Source: Streptomyces rubradiris (GTDB lineage Bacteria > Actinomycetota > Actinomycetes > Streptomycetales > Streptomycetaceae). From it: a stretch of DNA of 64,000 nucleotides. Where the stretch lies: the NCBI RefSeq assembly GCF_016860525.1, contig NZ_BNEA01000015.1:5294501-5358500 (forward strand), given 5' to 3'. The position numbers and the translations under genes are program-made. The notes below the pieces were generated by a model. It searched no databases, was not told where the DNA came from, and worked only from the letters and a program-made list of their open reading frames with translations. Shown here piece after piece: positions 17,065 through 25,451 of the stretch (position 1 is the stretch's first letter; each line of letters opens with the position of its first letter).

Positions 17065-18288
17065 TCAGCGCGAGGTGTCGAAGACCTCGTCGCGGGTGGC
17101 GGCGAGCGCGGACTCCAACGCGCCGCGCAGCACGGGGTGTTCGCGTACCTCGCCGACGACCAGCCGGGGCCGGGTCGCGGCCAGCTCCGCCAGTTCGGCC
17201 TGGACGAGGGCCCGCAGCACCTCGCCGCCGGCCGTCAGCGCGGAGCCGCTGAGTACGACGAGTTCGGGGTCGAGGACGGAGACGAGCGAGGCGAGGCCGG
17301 TGGCCAGCCGGGTGGCGTAGGCCCGGAGCAGTTCCCGGTGGGGGCCGTCGGCGTGGTCGGCGGCGCGGGCCACGAGGAGGGCGGCGGCCTCGGCGTGCGG
17401 TCCCGGTGGCACGTCGGATATGCCCAGGTCCCGGGCCAGTCCCGGCAGCGCCTGGGAGCCGGCCAGTTCCTGGTAGCCGCCGCTGTTCGCCCGGGTGACG
17501 TGCCGCACCAGCGGGGCGCCCGGCACCGGCAGGAAGCCGACCTCGCCGGCGCCGCCGGTCCAGCCGCGGTGCAGCCGGCCGCCCAGCACCAGGGCCGCGC
17601 CGAGGCCCTCCTGGTTCCACAGCAGCACGAAGTCCTCGTGGCCGCGGGCCGCGCCGAGCCGCTGTTCGGCCACGGCGGCGAGGTTGACGTCGTTCTCGTA
17701 CTCCACCGGCATCGGCAGCGCCGCCGCGAGCTCGTCCAGCAGCGCGGGGGAGTGCCAGCCGGGCAGGTGGGAGGCGTAGCGCAGCCGCCCGGTGCCCGGG
17801 TCGAAGGCGCCCGGGGTGCCGATGACCAGCCGGTGCACGTCGGACCGGGCGAGCCCGGCGGCCTTGACCGCGCCGTCGAGGGCGTCGGTCACCTGCCGTA
17901 CGACCGGCTGGGCGGGCCGCCGGCCGGGGGTGGACAGCTCGTACTCGCCGACCGTGCGGCCGGTGATGTCGGCGACGGCGGCCCGGATGCGCTGCGGGGT
18001 GACGTCGAGCCCGGCGGCGTACGCCACGGCCGGATCGATCGCGTACAGCTGGGCGTTGGGGCCCGGCCGGCCCTCGCTGGTCCCGGTCGCCCGGACCAGT
18101 CCGGCCGCCTCCAGGCGGGCCAGCAGCTGGGAGGCGGTGGGCTTGGACAGGCCGGTGAGCTTGCCGATCCGGGTGCGCGACAGCGGCCCGTGCGCCAGCA
18201 GCAGGTCCAGGGCGGCGCGGTCGTTCATGGCGCGCAGGACGCGCGGGGTGCCCGGCGTACCGGCGGTTCCTGCCATGGGGTTCCACAC
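17065..18288 (-). CDS. csnR: ROK-family transcriptional repressor of chitosan use
   Basis: 407 residues from the GTG at 18288. An ATG four codons later (18276) is also possible. The winged helix-turn-helix lies at about residues 22-75 (SRTRIGKLTGLSKPTASQLL), followed by a ROK domain (IGTPGAFDPGTGRL). The usual ROK zinc motif CxCGxxGCxE is replaced by a Cys-free NSGGYQELAG. First gene of a six-gene operon, it matches CsnR, which represses the csn operon and chitosanase genes and is released by glucosamine oligomers. A palindrome at 18380-18392, about 92-104 nt upstream of its start, fits autoregulation. Confidence 0.92.
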   Translation of the reverse strand: MWNPMAGTAGTPGTPRVLRAMNDRAALDLLLAHGPLSRTRIGKLTGLSKPTASQLLARLEAAGLVRATGTSEGRPGPNAQLYAIDPAVAYAAGLDVTPQRIRAAVADITGRTVGEYELSTPGRRPAQPVVRQVTDALDGAVKAAGLARSDVHRLVIGTPGAFDPGTGRLRYASHLPGWHSPALLDELAAALPMPVEYENDVNLAAVAEQRLGAARGHEDFVLLWNQEGLGAALVLGGRLHRGWTGGAGEVGFLPVPGAPLVRHVTRANSGGYQELAGSQALPGLARDLGISDVPPGPHAEAAALLVARAADHADGPHRELLRAYATRLATGLASLVSVLDPELVVLSGSALTAGGEVLRALVQAELAELAATRPRLVVGEVREHPVLRGALESALAATRDEVFDTSR

Positions 18289-18379
18289 CTGCCTTTCCAG
18301 CCGCTCAGCTTTTCAGTGACCCGGGTGGGGCGTCCAGTCCTTGATCGACGGGCACCGGACGATCACTGCGACCACTGTT

Positions 18380-18392
18380 AGGAAAGTTTCCT
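18380..18392. promoter_or_regulatory. CsnR-type operator palindrome
   Basis: AGGAAAGTTTCCT is a perfect 6-1-6 inverted repeat. Read on the csn strand it is immediately followed by TAACAG, a reasonable -10, so a bound repressor would block RNA polymerase. The core agrees with my recollection of the CsnR operator upstream of the S. lividans chitosanase gene. Confidence 0.8.
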
Positions 18393-18450
18393 GTCCGGGT
18401 GGGAGGAACGTAAGCCGACGGCGGAGGAGGCGTCAATAGCCGTCGACGGA

Positions 18451-18491
18451 CAGCGGCCCCCGGCAACGTTGTCGTCGTCCGGGGGCCGCTG
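18451..18491 (-). terminator. Hairpin after the Uma2 gene
   Basis: CAGCGGCCCCCGG (18451-18463) pairs perfectly with 18479-18491 across a 15-nt loop. It starts 24 nt beyond the Uma2 stop and separates that gene from the csn promoter. Confidence 0.7.
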
Positions 18492-18514
18492 GGGGCCGGG
18501 GCCGGGGCTCGGCT

Positions 18515-19168
18515 CTAGATGAAGGGGGCGGTGTCCAGGGCGGGGTACGGCGCCGGGAGGGGAAGCGGGTCGCCGAGGGTGACCTTGGTGTCGGAGCTGT
18601 AGTAGGCCTCGATGGGGTCGTCGTCCTCGTCGGTCTTCTCGGGGAGTACGGGGTCGGTGTAGCAGTGGGCCGTCTTGGCGTGGCGGTTGACGAGGACGTA
18701 GACGGGGATGCCGGCGGCGGCGTAGGTACGGAGCTTGGGGCCGGTGTCGGTCTCGTGGTCGGTGGAGGTGACTTCGCCGACGAGGGCGAGCATGTCGACC
18801 GGGTACCAACCCCTGTGTGCCTTGCGGTACGACTCGTCGAGCTCGGAAGCCTTGCGGCGGCGTACGTAGAAGTCCGGGGCGAGCAGCGCTGTGGTGGCGC
18901 CGTCCTTGTCGGCGGCGCGGAAGCCGCTGCCGAAGCCGACGAGATGGACGCCGGCCGTGCGGAACTGGAGGTACAGCTCGCCGATGCCGTCATTGTGGTT
19001 TTCGTCAGGTTGCGGCGGAACGTAGACCGTCCCCTCGACATACTCGGGCCGAATCGGCATCGGCGACGCCGACTCGAGCTTGCTCAACAAGTCGAGGGGG
19101 TCCACCTGCGGCTGCGGTTTCGGCACGACCGGTTCCATGATCGGCTCCATGATCGGTTCGGCGCTCAT
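18515..19168 (-). CDS. Uma2-family (DUF820) restriction-endonuclease-fold protein
   Basis: 217 residues. The core has the Uma2 PD-(D/E)xK-like pattern: LLAPDFYVRR, LALVGEVTSTDHETD, GPKLRTYAAAGIPVYVLVNR. That gives acidic residues in PDF and GEV and a Lys in GPKL. Uma2 proteins are very common in Streptomyces, usually as single genes with no known target. The start region repeats MEP three times (residues 7-13 and nearby), encoded by a short tandem DNA repeat at about 19131-19160. It is monocistronic between the mscS gene and the csn promoter. The nuclease fold is confident. Activity and target are unknown. Confidence 0.88.
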   Translation of the reverse strand: MSAEPIMEPIMEPVVPKPQPQVDPLDLLSKLESASPMPIRPEYVEGTVYVPPQPDENHNDGIGELYLQFRTAGVHLVGFGSGFRAADKDGATTALLAPDFYVRRRKASELDESYRKAHRGWYPVDMLALVGEVTSTDHETDTGPKLRTYAAAGIPVYVLVNRHAKTAHCYTDPVLPEKTDEDDDPIEAYYSSDTKVTLGDPLPLPAPYPALDTAPFI

Positions 19169-19301
19169 CGCTTCTCCCCGTCACGCTGATGCCAGGCTAA
19201 TCCCGCGTCGGGCGCCCCGGCAGAACGATGGGGCACTCCGAGCGCCGCCGCGCCGGAATGCCCCATCTGCTCACTCGAACGAGTGTGCTGAAACCGTTCC
19301 G

Positions 19302-20408
19302 CTATTTCGCCGGCGGCTCGGGGCGCGGGGACACGAGCGGGGCCGTCGCCTTCACCTGCGGCGAGTCCGCGTTGGAGTACACCGACGGGGCCGCCACCGT
19401 CGCCGTCGGGTCCGGGGCGTCCTCGGCGTCCTCGGCCGCCGTCGCGCCGCCCACGATCCGGATGCTCGCCGCGTCGAAGGCCCGCTTGATCCGCCAGCGC
19501 AGCTCCCGCTCCACCGTCACCGACTTGCCCGGCATGGTCTTCGCCGAGACCCGGACCACCATGGAGTCGATCAGCACCGAGTCCAGGCCGAGGACCTCCA
19601 CCGGGCCCCACAGCAGCTCGTTCCAGGGCTCTTCCCGGCTCATCCGCTCGGCGACCTCGTCGAGCGTGGCCTTCACCCGGTCCAGGTCCTCGCTCGCCCG
19701 GACGGTCACGTCGACCCCGGCCGTCGCCCAGCCCTGCGACAGGTTCCCGATCCGCTTGACCTCGCCGTTGCGGACGTACCAGATCTCCCCGTTGTCGCCG
19801 CGCAGCTTGGTCACCCGCAGCCCGACCTCGATCACCTCGCCGGTGGCCACGCCCGCGTCGATCACGTCGCCGACGCCGTACTGGTCCTCCAGGATCATGA
19901 ACACGCCGGACAGGAAGTCCGTGACCAGGTTGCGCGCGCCGAAACCGATCGCCACGCCCGCGACACCGGCCGACGCCAGCAGCGGCGCCAGGTTGATCTC
20001 GAAGGTGGACAGCACCATCAGCGCGGCCGTGCCGAGGATCAGGAAACTCGCCACCGAGCGCAGCACCGAGCCGATCGCCGCCGAGCGCTGCCGCCGCCGC
20101 TCGGCGTTGACCAGCAGTCCGCCCAGCGCGGTGCCGTCCACGGCCTGCGCGGTACGGCCCATCCGGTCGATCAGCTGGGTGATCGCCCGCCGCACCACAG
20201 CCCGCAGCGCCGCCGCGACGATCACGATCAGCAGGATGCGCAGGCCCATCGCGAGCCACGTCGACCAGTTCTGCTCCACCCAGCTCGCCGCGTTCGTCGC
20301 GCTCTCCTGGGCGTCCTGGAGCGTCGGCACGGCCGGGGTCGTCGACTGTGACGGCGACGGGGACGGGGACGCGCCGGCGGCCACGAGGAGGGCGGGCAGG
20401 GACGACAC
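19302..20408 (-). CDS. MscS-family mechanosensitive ion channel
   Basis: 368 residues from the GTG at 20408, which has GGAGG eight bases upstream. The longer frame above it has low-complexity sequence and no ribosome site. A hydrophobic N-terminus and Ser/Pro linker lead to membrane segments at about 55-75, 125-150 and 155-180. The MscS pore helix region (GVAGVAIGFGARNLVTDFLSG) and the following beta domain (LEDQYGVGDVIDAG) are clear. It opens under hypo-osmotic shock and releases solutes. The C-terminal tail is extended and rich in Ala/Pro/Ser. Confidence 0.94.
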   Translation of the reverse strand: MSSLPALLVAAGASPSPSPSQSTTPAVPTLQDAQESATNAASWVEQNWSTWLAMGLRILLIVIVAAALRAVVRRAITQLIDRMGRTAQAVDGTALGGLLVNAERRRQRSAAIGSVLRSVASFLILGTAALMVLSTFEINLAPLLASAGVAGVAIGFGARNLVTDFLSGVFMILEDQYGVGDVIDAGVATGEVIEVGLRVTKLRGDNGEIWYVRNGEVKRIGNLSQGWATAGVDVTVRASEDLDRVKATLDEVAERMSREEPWNELLWGPVEVLGLDSVLIDSMVVRVSAKTMPGKSVTVERELRWRIKRAFDAASIRIVGGATAAEDAEDAPDPTATVAAPSVYSNADSPQVKATAPLVSPRPEPPAK

Positions 20409-20724
20409 GGCAGGTACCTCCAGGTGCTGCGTGGTCCGCACCGGCGGGGGGGGCAAGATCACGAAAAGGTCACCGGACGGACGGAACCACCACACTAACG
20501 GGGCATCGCGGGTGCCCCCCGCCGTTCCGTGCGGCGGGGGCGCAGGAGAGACACGGCTCACGCGGGCTTGAACGGGGCGTGGTCCGGGGGATGAATCAGA
20601 TGTGGTCGAAAACACTCCCAGCCCGTTACCGGGACGTGGTGGCGCTTCCACCAGGCATGAGGGGAGACTGACTGCAGATCGTCCCGGCGCGAGCCACGCG
20701 CCGCCGACGCCCAAGGAGGCACCC
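20409..20724. other. Divergent intergenic region between mscS and HNH genes
   Basis: 316 bp without a convincing gene. It should hold the promoters of both flanking genes. A 9-bp G/C hairpin (20516-20524 with 20532-20540) lies inside. I recognise no riboswitch. Confidence 0.6.
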
Positions 20725-21261
20725 GTGCCGCATGTCCTGGTCCTCAACGCGTCGTACGAGCCGCTCGGCGTCGTACCGCTCCGCCGCGCGCTCGTCCTCG
20801 TCCTGGAGAACAAGGCCGTCTCCCTGGAGGAATCCGGCGCCTATATGCACAGCGCGACCGTCACCCTCCCCGCACCCAGCGTGGTCCGGCTCAAGCGATT
20901 CGTCCGGGTCCCCTACCGCGGGCCCGTCCCCTTGACCCGCCGCGCCCTCTTCGCGCGCGACGGGGGCCGGTGCATGTACTGCGGTGGCGTCGCAACCAGC
21001 GTCGACCACGTCATCCCGCGCAGCCGCGGGGGCAAGCACGTCTGGGACAACGTGGTGGCCTCCTGCCGCCGCTGCAACCACGTCAAGGCCGACCGCCACC
21101 TGGTCGAGCTGGGCTGGCGGCTGCGGCACAAGCCGGCCCCGCCGACGGGGCTCGCCTGGCGCATCATCGGCACCGGGCACCGGGACCCGCGCTGGTTGCC
21201 GTACTTGCAGCCGTACGGCGCGGACGACGCCCTGGCCCGGATCGACGGAGTGTCCGCCTAG
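20725..21261 (+). CDS. HNH endonuclease
   Basis: 178 residues from the GTG at 20725, with AAGGAGG at 20713-20719. The C-terminal half holds an HNH nuclease with two zinc-binding CxxC pairs (CMYCGG and CRRCNH) around DHVIPRSRGG and WDNVVAS, matching the group found as single genes throughout actinobacteria. The N-terminal 60 residues (MPHVLVLNASYEPLGVV) are conserved in that group. It is likely a DNA nuclease, and the biological substrate is not known. The frame extends upstream but the strong SD decides the start. Confidence 0.92.
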   Translation: MPHVLVLNASYEPLGVVPLRRALVLVLENKAVSLEESGAYMHSATVTLPAPSVVRLKRFVRVPYRGPVPLTRRALFARDGGRCMYCGGVATSVDHVIPRSRGGKHVWDNVVASCRRCNHVKADRHLVELGWRLRHKPAPPTGLAWRIIGTGHRDPRWLPYLQPYGADDALARIDGVSA

Positions 21262-21482
21262 ATCCGGGCCCGTGTGTGTGCGCCTCGCGGGCTGGATCCG
21301 GGCCGGTGTGTGGACGCCCGGCGGGCGGGCCGGGGCGTCCGGGGCGCTCGCGGCCGGTCACCGGTGCCGGATCACCCGCGCGCCGGTCATCCGCCGCGCG
21401 TGGGCGCGGTCTCACGGGGTAGGCCTGCCGTAACCCGGCCACGGCCGACCCGTGGCACCCGGACACCGACAAGGAGGCCCCC

Positions 21483-21722
21483 GTGGCCGCTCGCCTCACG
21501 ATCCCGGCCCCGTCCAAACCCGTGGCGGCACCGCTCGCCGAGCCCGGCCAGGCGCCGGTCTGCGTCTTCAGCGCGGAAGGCACGTCCGCGCAGGCCCCGC
21601 TGACCAGCGAGCCGCCGCTGCCCGACGCCGAGCCGCTGACCAGCGAGCCCCCGCTCGCCGAGGCCGCCCCGCTGACCAGCGAGGCCGACCCGGTCCCGGA
21701 CTTCTGCGCGTCGGGGCTGTAG
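21483..21722 (+). CDS. Microprotein with three 12-residue repeats, coupled to malQ
   Basis: 79 residues from GTG, preceded by AAGGAGG at 21471-21477. Its TAG (21720-21722) abuts the malQ ATG with no gap, so the two are translationally coupled. The C-terminal half consists of three 12-residue units that begin PLTSE, encoded by a 36-bp periodic repeat in which CCGCTGACCAGCGAG is identical three times (21597, 21633, 21669). The protein is acidic, has single Cys residues at VCVF and near the end (DFCASGL), and has no membrane segment. I do not recognise the family. A role with MalQ, or a peptide-precursor role, is speculative. Confidence 0.75.
   Translation: MAARLTIPAPSKPVAAPLAEPGQAPVCVFSAEGTSAQAPLTSEPPLPDAEPLTSEPPLAEAAPLTSEADPVPDFCASGL
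21597..21704 (+). repeat. 36-bp tandem repeat, three copies, in frame
   Basis: Units start at 21597, 21633 and 21669. The first 15 bases of each are identical and the remainder diverges, giving three 12-residue PLTSE units in the microprotein. Confidence 0.9.
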
Positions 21723-23816
21723 ATGGCCGCGGCGCCCGCAGAGCACCTCACGGAGGATCTCGCCCGGCTCGCCGGACTGCACGGGGTCGCCACCTCCTAC
21801 CGCCCCGCCCCGGACCGTACGGTCCACGTCCCCGCCTCCGCTGTGACCCGCGCCCTCGCCGCCCTGGGCGTCGACGCGAGCGGCCCGGACGCGGTGCGCG
21901 CCGCCCTCGCCGCCCGGGAACGCGAGCTGCTCGAGCGGCTGCTGCCGCCGGTGGTGGTCCGCTGGGCCGGCGCCGAGCCGCCCGCCGCCCTCACCGGCCT
22001 GCCCGCCGGCACCGTGCTGCGCGTGGTGACCGAGGACGGGGAGGACCGGGAGGGGACCGGAGACCTGCCGCCGGGCGTGCACCGGCTGACCGCCACGGCC
22101 CCCGACGGCCGCACCGGCGAGGCGCGTCTGGTCGTCGCCCCGGACCGGCTCCCCGCCCCGCCCGGCCGCTCCCACGGCCTCCTGGTCCAGCTGTACTCCC
22201 TGCTGTCCCACCGCTCCTGGGGCATGGGCGACCTCGCCGACCTCGCGGAGCTGGCCGGCTGGGCCGCACGCACCGCCGGCGCCGGGTTCGTGCAGGTCAA
22301 CCCGTTGCACGCGGCCGTGCCGGGCGCCCCCACCGACCCCTCCCCGTACCGCCCCTCCTCCCGCCGCTTCCCCGACCCCGTCCACCTGCGGATCGAGGAC
22401 GTGCCCGAGTTCGCGTACGCCGCCGGCCGTGAGCGGCTGGGCGGCCTGCTGGAACGGGCCGGGCGGCTGCGCGCCGCCGTCCTGGACAAGGGCGCCCTCA
22501 TCGACCGGGACGCCGTGTGGGAACTGAAGCGGGAGGCACTGGAGACGGTCCTGGCGGTGCCCCTGGGCCCCGGCCGGCAGGCCGCCTACGACGCCTTTCG
22601 CGCCGCCCACGGCCAGGCCCTCGTCGACCACGCCACCTGGTACGCCCTCGCCGAGGCGCACGGCCCCGACTGGCACCGGTGGCCTCAGGAGCTGCGCGAC
22701 CCGCGCTCGGCCGCCACCGCGCGCGCGAGGTCCGTGCTCGCCGACCGGGTGGAGTTCCACACCCGGCTCGCCTGGCTCACCGACGGCCAGCTCCAAGCCG
22801 CCCAGCGCACCGCGCGCGAGGCCGGCATGCCCGTCGGGATCGTGCACGACCTCGCCGTCGGCGTGCATCCGGGCGGCGCCGACGCCTGGGCCCAGCAGGA
22901 CGTGTTCGCGGCCGGCATGTCCATCGGCGCCCCGCCGGACGCCTTCAACGCCCGCGGCCAGGACTGGGGCCTGCCGCCCTGGCGCCCCGACCGGCTCGCC
23001 GCCACCGGCTACGCGCCCTACCGCGAGCTGCTGCGTGCCCTGTTCCGCTACGCCGGAGCCCTGCGCATCGACCACGTCATGGGCCTGTTCCGGCTCTGGT
23101 GGGTCCCCGAGGGCAGCCCGCCCACCGAGGGCACCTACGTGCACTACGACGCCGACGCCATGCTCGCCGTCCTCGCCCTGGAGGCCGACCGCGCCGGGGC
23201 GGTGGTGATCGGCGAGGACCTGGGCACCGTCGAGCCCGGGGTGCGCGAGGCGCTCCAGCGGCGCGGGGTGCTCGGCACCTCCGTGCTGTGGTTCGAGCGG
23301 GACTGGGAGGGCGACGGCCGCCCGCTGCCGCCCGAGCGCTGGCGCGCCGACTGCCTGGCCACCGCCACCACCCACGATCTGCCGCCCACCGCCGCCCGGC
23401 TCACCGGCGACCACGTCGAGCTGCGCGACCGCCTCGGCCTGCTCACCCGCCCGGCCGCCGAGGAACGGGCCGGGGCCACCGCCGACGCGGCCGAGTGGCT
23501 GGCCCTGCTGGGCAGCCTCGGCCTGCTGGACCTGACGGCGGCCGGGCCGCCCGGCTCCGACGAGGAGGAGGAGATCCGTGCCGTCCACCGGTTCCTGCTG
23601 CGCACGCCGGCCCGGCTGGTCGGCGTCTGGCTCCCGGACGGCGTCGGCGACCGGCGCCCGCAGAACCTGCCCGGCACCTGGGACGAATACCCGAACTGGC
23701 GCCTCCCGCTCGCCGATCCGGAGGGCCGCCCGGTCCCCCTGGAGGAGCTGGTCGCCTCGCCGCGGCTGCGGGGGCTGCTGGACGTCCTCGGGAAGGACCG
23801 CGCGCCGGGAGGCTGA
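21723..23816 (+). CDS. malQ: 4-alpha-glucanotransferase (amylomaltase)
   Basis: 697 residues. Glycoside hydrolase family 77 features are present in order: VNPLHAAVPG (early barrel loop), ALRIDHVMGLFR with the catalytic Asp nucleophile, VVIGEDLGTV with the acid/base Glu, and ATTHDLPPTA with the third carboxylate. It transfers maltosyl/glucan units between alpha-1,4-glucans in maltodextrin and glycogen metabolism in the cytosol. An N-terminal roughly 150-residue extension with a beta-sandwich character precedes the barrel, as in other actinobacterial MalQ. The start at 21723 is set by direct coupling to the preceding microprotein stop. Confidence 0.96.
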   Translation: MAAAPAEHLTEDLARLAGLHGVATSYRPAPDRTVHVPASAVTRALAALGVDASGPDAVRAALAARERELLERLLPPVVVRWAGAEPPAALTGLPAGTVLRVVTEDGEDREGTGDLPPGVHRLTATAPDGRTGEARLVVAPDRLPAPPGRSHGLLVQLYSLLSHRSWGMGDLADLAELAGWAARTAGAGFVQVNPLHAAVPGAPTDPSPYRPSSRRFPDPVHLRIEDVPEFAYAAGRERLGGLLERAGRLRAAVLDKGALIDRDAVWELKREALETVLAVPLGPGRQAAYDAFRAAHGQALVDHATWYALAEAHGPDWHRWPQELRDPRSAATARARSVLADRVEFHTRLAWLTDGQLQAAQRTAREAGMPVGIVHDLAVGVHPGGADAWAQQDVFAAGMSIGAPPDAFNARGQDWGLPPWRPDRLAATGYAPYRELLRALFRYAGALRIDHVMGLFRLWWVPEGSPPTEGTYVHYDADAMLAVLALEADRAGAVVIGEDLGTVEPGVREALQRRGVLGTSVLWFERDWEGDGRPLPPERWRADCLATATTHDLPPTAARLTGDHVELRDRLGLLTRPAAEERAGATADAAEWLALLGSLGLLDLTAAGPPGSDEEEEIRAVHRFLLRTPARLVGVWLPDGVGDRRPQNLPGTWDEYPNWRLPLADPEGRPVPLEELVASPRLRGLLDVLGKDRAPGG

Positions 23817-23855
23817 GACCCGGGGCTGGGGGCCGCGTGCCGGGAGGCTGAGAGC

Positions 23856-23883
23856 GGGTGCCGGGTGCCGGGTGCCGGGTGCC
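23856..23883 (+). repeat. Four tandem 7-bp units (GGGTGCC)
   Basis: Four perfect head-to-tail copies lie in the malQ downstream region before the next promoter. No gene is affected. Confidence 0.85.
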
Positions 23884-23991
23884 GGAAGCGGTGCGCGGGG
23901 GGCGCCGGCCCCCGCCCGGCCGGCCCGCGCGTCCCCGGCGGTAAGGCACCCCGGGCGCGCGGCCTTCAGCCCGGTTCGCTAACTTGAATGC

Positions 23992-24273
23992 GTGGACAAG
24001 AACAACGCCCTGCGCGCCGGCGCCCTGGCCGCCGGTACGACGCTGATGATGCTGCTCATGTCGTCCCCCGCGCTCGCGCTGACCCGCGACGACGGTGACG
24101 ACCCCGGTCCGGGCCTGAGCGTCATCCAGACGCTGGGCCTGTACGTCTTCCTCCCGCTGGTGCTGTTCGCGGTGATCGCCGGTCTGGTCATGGTGCTGGA
24201 CAAGTCGCGGGCCAAGAAGGACACCACCTCGTCCAACATCAACGTCAAGCCCGGGGCAGAGGCCAAGGCCTGA
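23992..24273 (+). CDS. Small membrane protein, function unknown
   Basis: 93 residues from GTG. It has a signal-like hydrophobic N-terminus (about residues 8-30, ending SPALAL) and a transmembrane segment (about 45-68, LYVFLPLVLFAVIAGLVMVL) followed by a short basic, Lys-rich tail. There is no ribosome binding site. Instead TAACTT sits 6 nt before the start codon, so the mRNA is probably leaderless. Orthologues with the same two-segment layout are common in Streptomyces next to malQ, as far as I recall. No function is assigned. Confidence 0.8.
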   Translation: MDKNNALRAGALAAGTTLMMLLMSSPALALTRDDGDDPGPGLSVIQTLGLYVFLPLVLFAVIAGLVMVLDKSRAKKDTTSSNINVKPGAEAKA

Positions 24274-24291
24274 CCGCCCCGCCGGTTCGTT

Positions 24292-24361
24292 CGCCGGGGG
24301 CGCCCGTCCTCCCGCCGGTACGCGCGTGCGCCGTACCCGCGTGAGACGGGCGCCCTCGGCG
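24292..24361 (+). terminator. Long-stem terminator with T-tract
   Basis: A 17-nt arm (24292-24308) pairs with 24345-24361 with one wobble or mismatch, across a 36-nt apical region that itself can fold. TTTT follows at once. It lies 19 nt after the small membrane protein gene. Confidence 0.75.
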
Positions 24362-24385
24362 TTTTCGCGTGCACAACCCGGATTG

Positions 24386-24400
24386 TTCAGCAGAACTGAA
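24386..24400. promoter_or_regulatory. Inverted repeat in the EamA promoter
   Basis: TTCAG-N5-CTGAA lies in a locally A/T-rich stretch about 95-105 nt before the EamA start. It is a candidate site for the LysR regulator encoded just downstream. It is short, so chance is possible. Confidence 0.4.
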
Positions 24401-24492
24401 AAGAGCGATCGTAAAGATTCGATGGACCTGACGGTTCCGGCCTTGCGACGGTAGAAGCACCTTCCCGACCGAGCCGACCCGAAAGGCCCCCT

Positions 24493-25428
24493 GTGCCCGC
24501 AGCCGCGCACCGGACCGCCACCGCCACCGCCCCCGCGCCCCGCGCCATCCGCTCCCGGCAGGCCGCCGCCCCCCTCCTCGGGCTGGCCTGCGCCGCGCTC
24601 GCCACGGTCGTCTGGTCCGGCAGCTTCGTCACCTCACGCGGACTGCACGACAGCGTCCCGCCCATCCAGCACGCCTTCTGGCGGTGGGTGATCGCGCTGC
24701 TCGCCGTCGCCCCCTTCGGCGCCCGCCGGGCCTGGCGGCAACGGCACCTCTTCCGGCGGCACGCCCGTTACGTCCTCCTCGTCTCCCTCCTCGGGGTCGC
24801 CCTCTACAACACCCTCGTCAACCAGGCGGGCCTGACCACCCCGGCCGCCACCATGGGCATGATCATGGCCGCCTCACCGGTGCTCATGGCCGTGTTCGAC
24901 CGGCTGGGCGGGGTACGGCTGGGCGCGCGGCGCACCACCGGGCTGCTGCTGGCCTGCGCGGGCGTGGTGCTGCTCGTGGCCGGCGGCGGCGCGGGCTTCA
25001 CCCCGGGCACCCTGTGGATGCCGGCCGCCGCCTGCTGCTTCGCCGGTTACAGCGCGCTGCTGCGCCGCCGGCCGGCCGGACTCGACGCCACCGCCTTCCT
25101 GTTCACCACCTTCCTCGCCGGCACCGTGCTGCTGCTGCCCGCGCACGCCGTCAGCCTCGCCGTGCAGGGCGGCTTCGAGCCCGTGCCCGGCACGGTGCTG
25201 CCCCTGCTCTACGTCGGCGTGGCCTCCTCCGCGTTCGCCTTCTTCGCCTGGAACAAGGCCGTCGCCCTGATCGGCGCCACCCGCGCCGGCATCGTCTACT
25301 ACCTCCAGCCGGTCTGCGTGGCCGCGCTCTCCTGGGCGCTGCTCGGCGAACACACGGGCGTCACGGGCCTGTTGTGCCTGGCGCTGATCCTGGCCGGGGT
25401 CGTGCTGGGCGCGGGCTCGCGCCGCTGA
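24493..25428 (+). CDS. EamA-family (DMT) metabolite exporter
   Basis: 311 residues from GTG, with GAAAGG at 24481-24486. Ten hydrophobic segments form two EamA halves (first begins ATVVWSGSFVTSRG, second LWMPAAACCFAGYSALL). The family exports amino acids, purines and other metabolites. The end (YYLQPVCVAALSWALLGEHTG) is a typical second-repeat signature. A LysR gene starts 23 bp downstream, suggesting local control, but the substrate is unknown. Confidence 0.9.
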   Translation: MPAAAHRTATATAPAPRAIRSRQAAAPLLGLACAALATVVWSGSFVTSRGLHDSVPPIQHAFWRWVIALLAVAPFGARRAWRQRHLFRRHARYVLLVSLLGVALYNTLVNQAGLTTPAATMGMIMAASPVLMAVFDRLGGVRLGARRTTGLLLACAGVVLLVAGGGAGFTPGTLWMPAAACCFAGYSALLRRRPAGLDATAFLFTTFLAGTVLLLPAHAVSLAVQGGFEPVPGTVLPLLYVGVASSAFAFFAWNKAVALIGATRAGIVYYLQPVCVAALSWALLGEHTGVTGLLCLALILAGVVLGAGSRR

Positions 25429-25451
25429 CGGTGCCGTGTAGCGTGCGGCGC

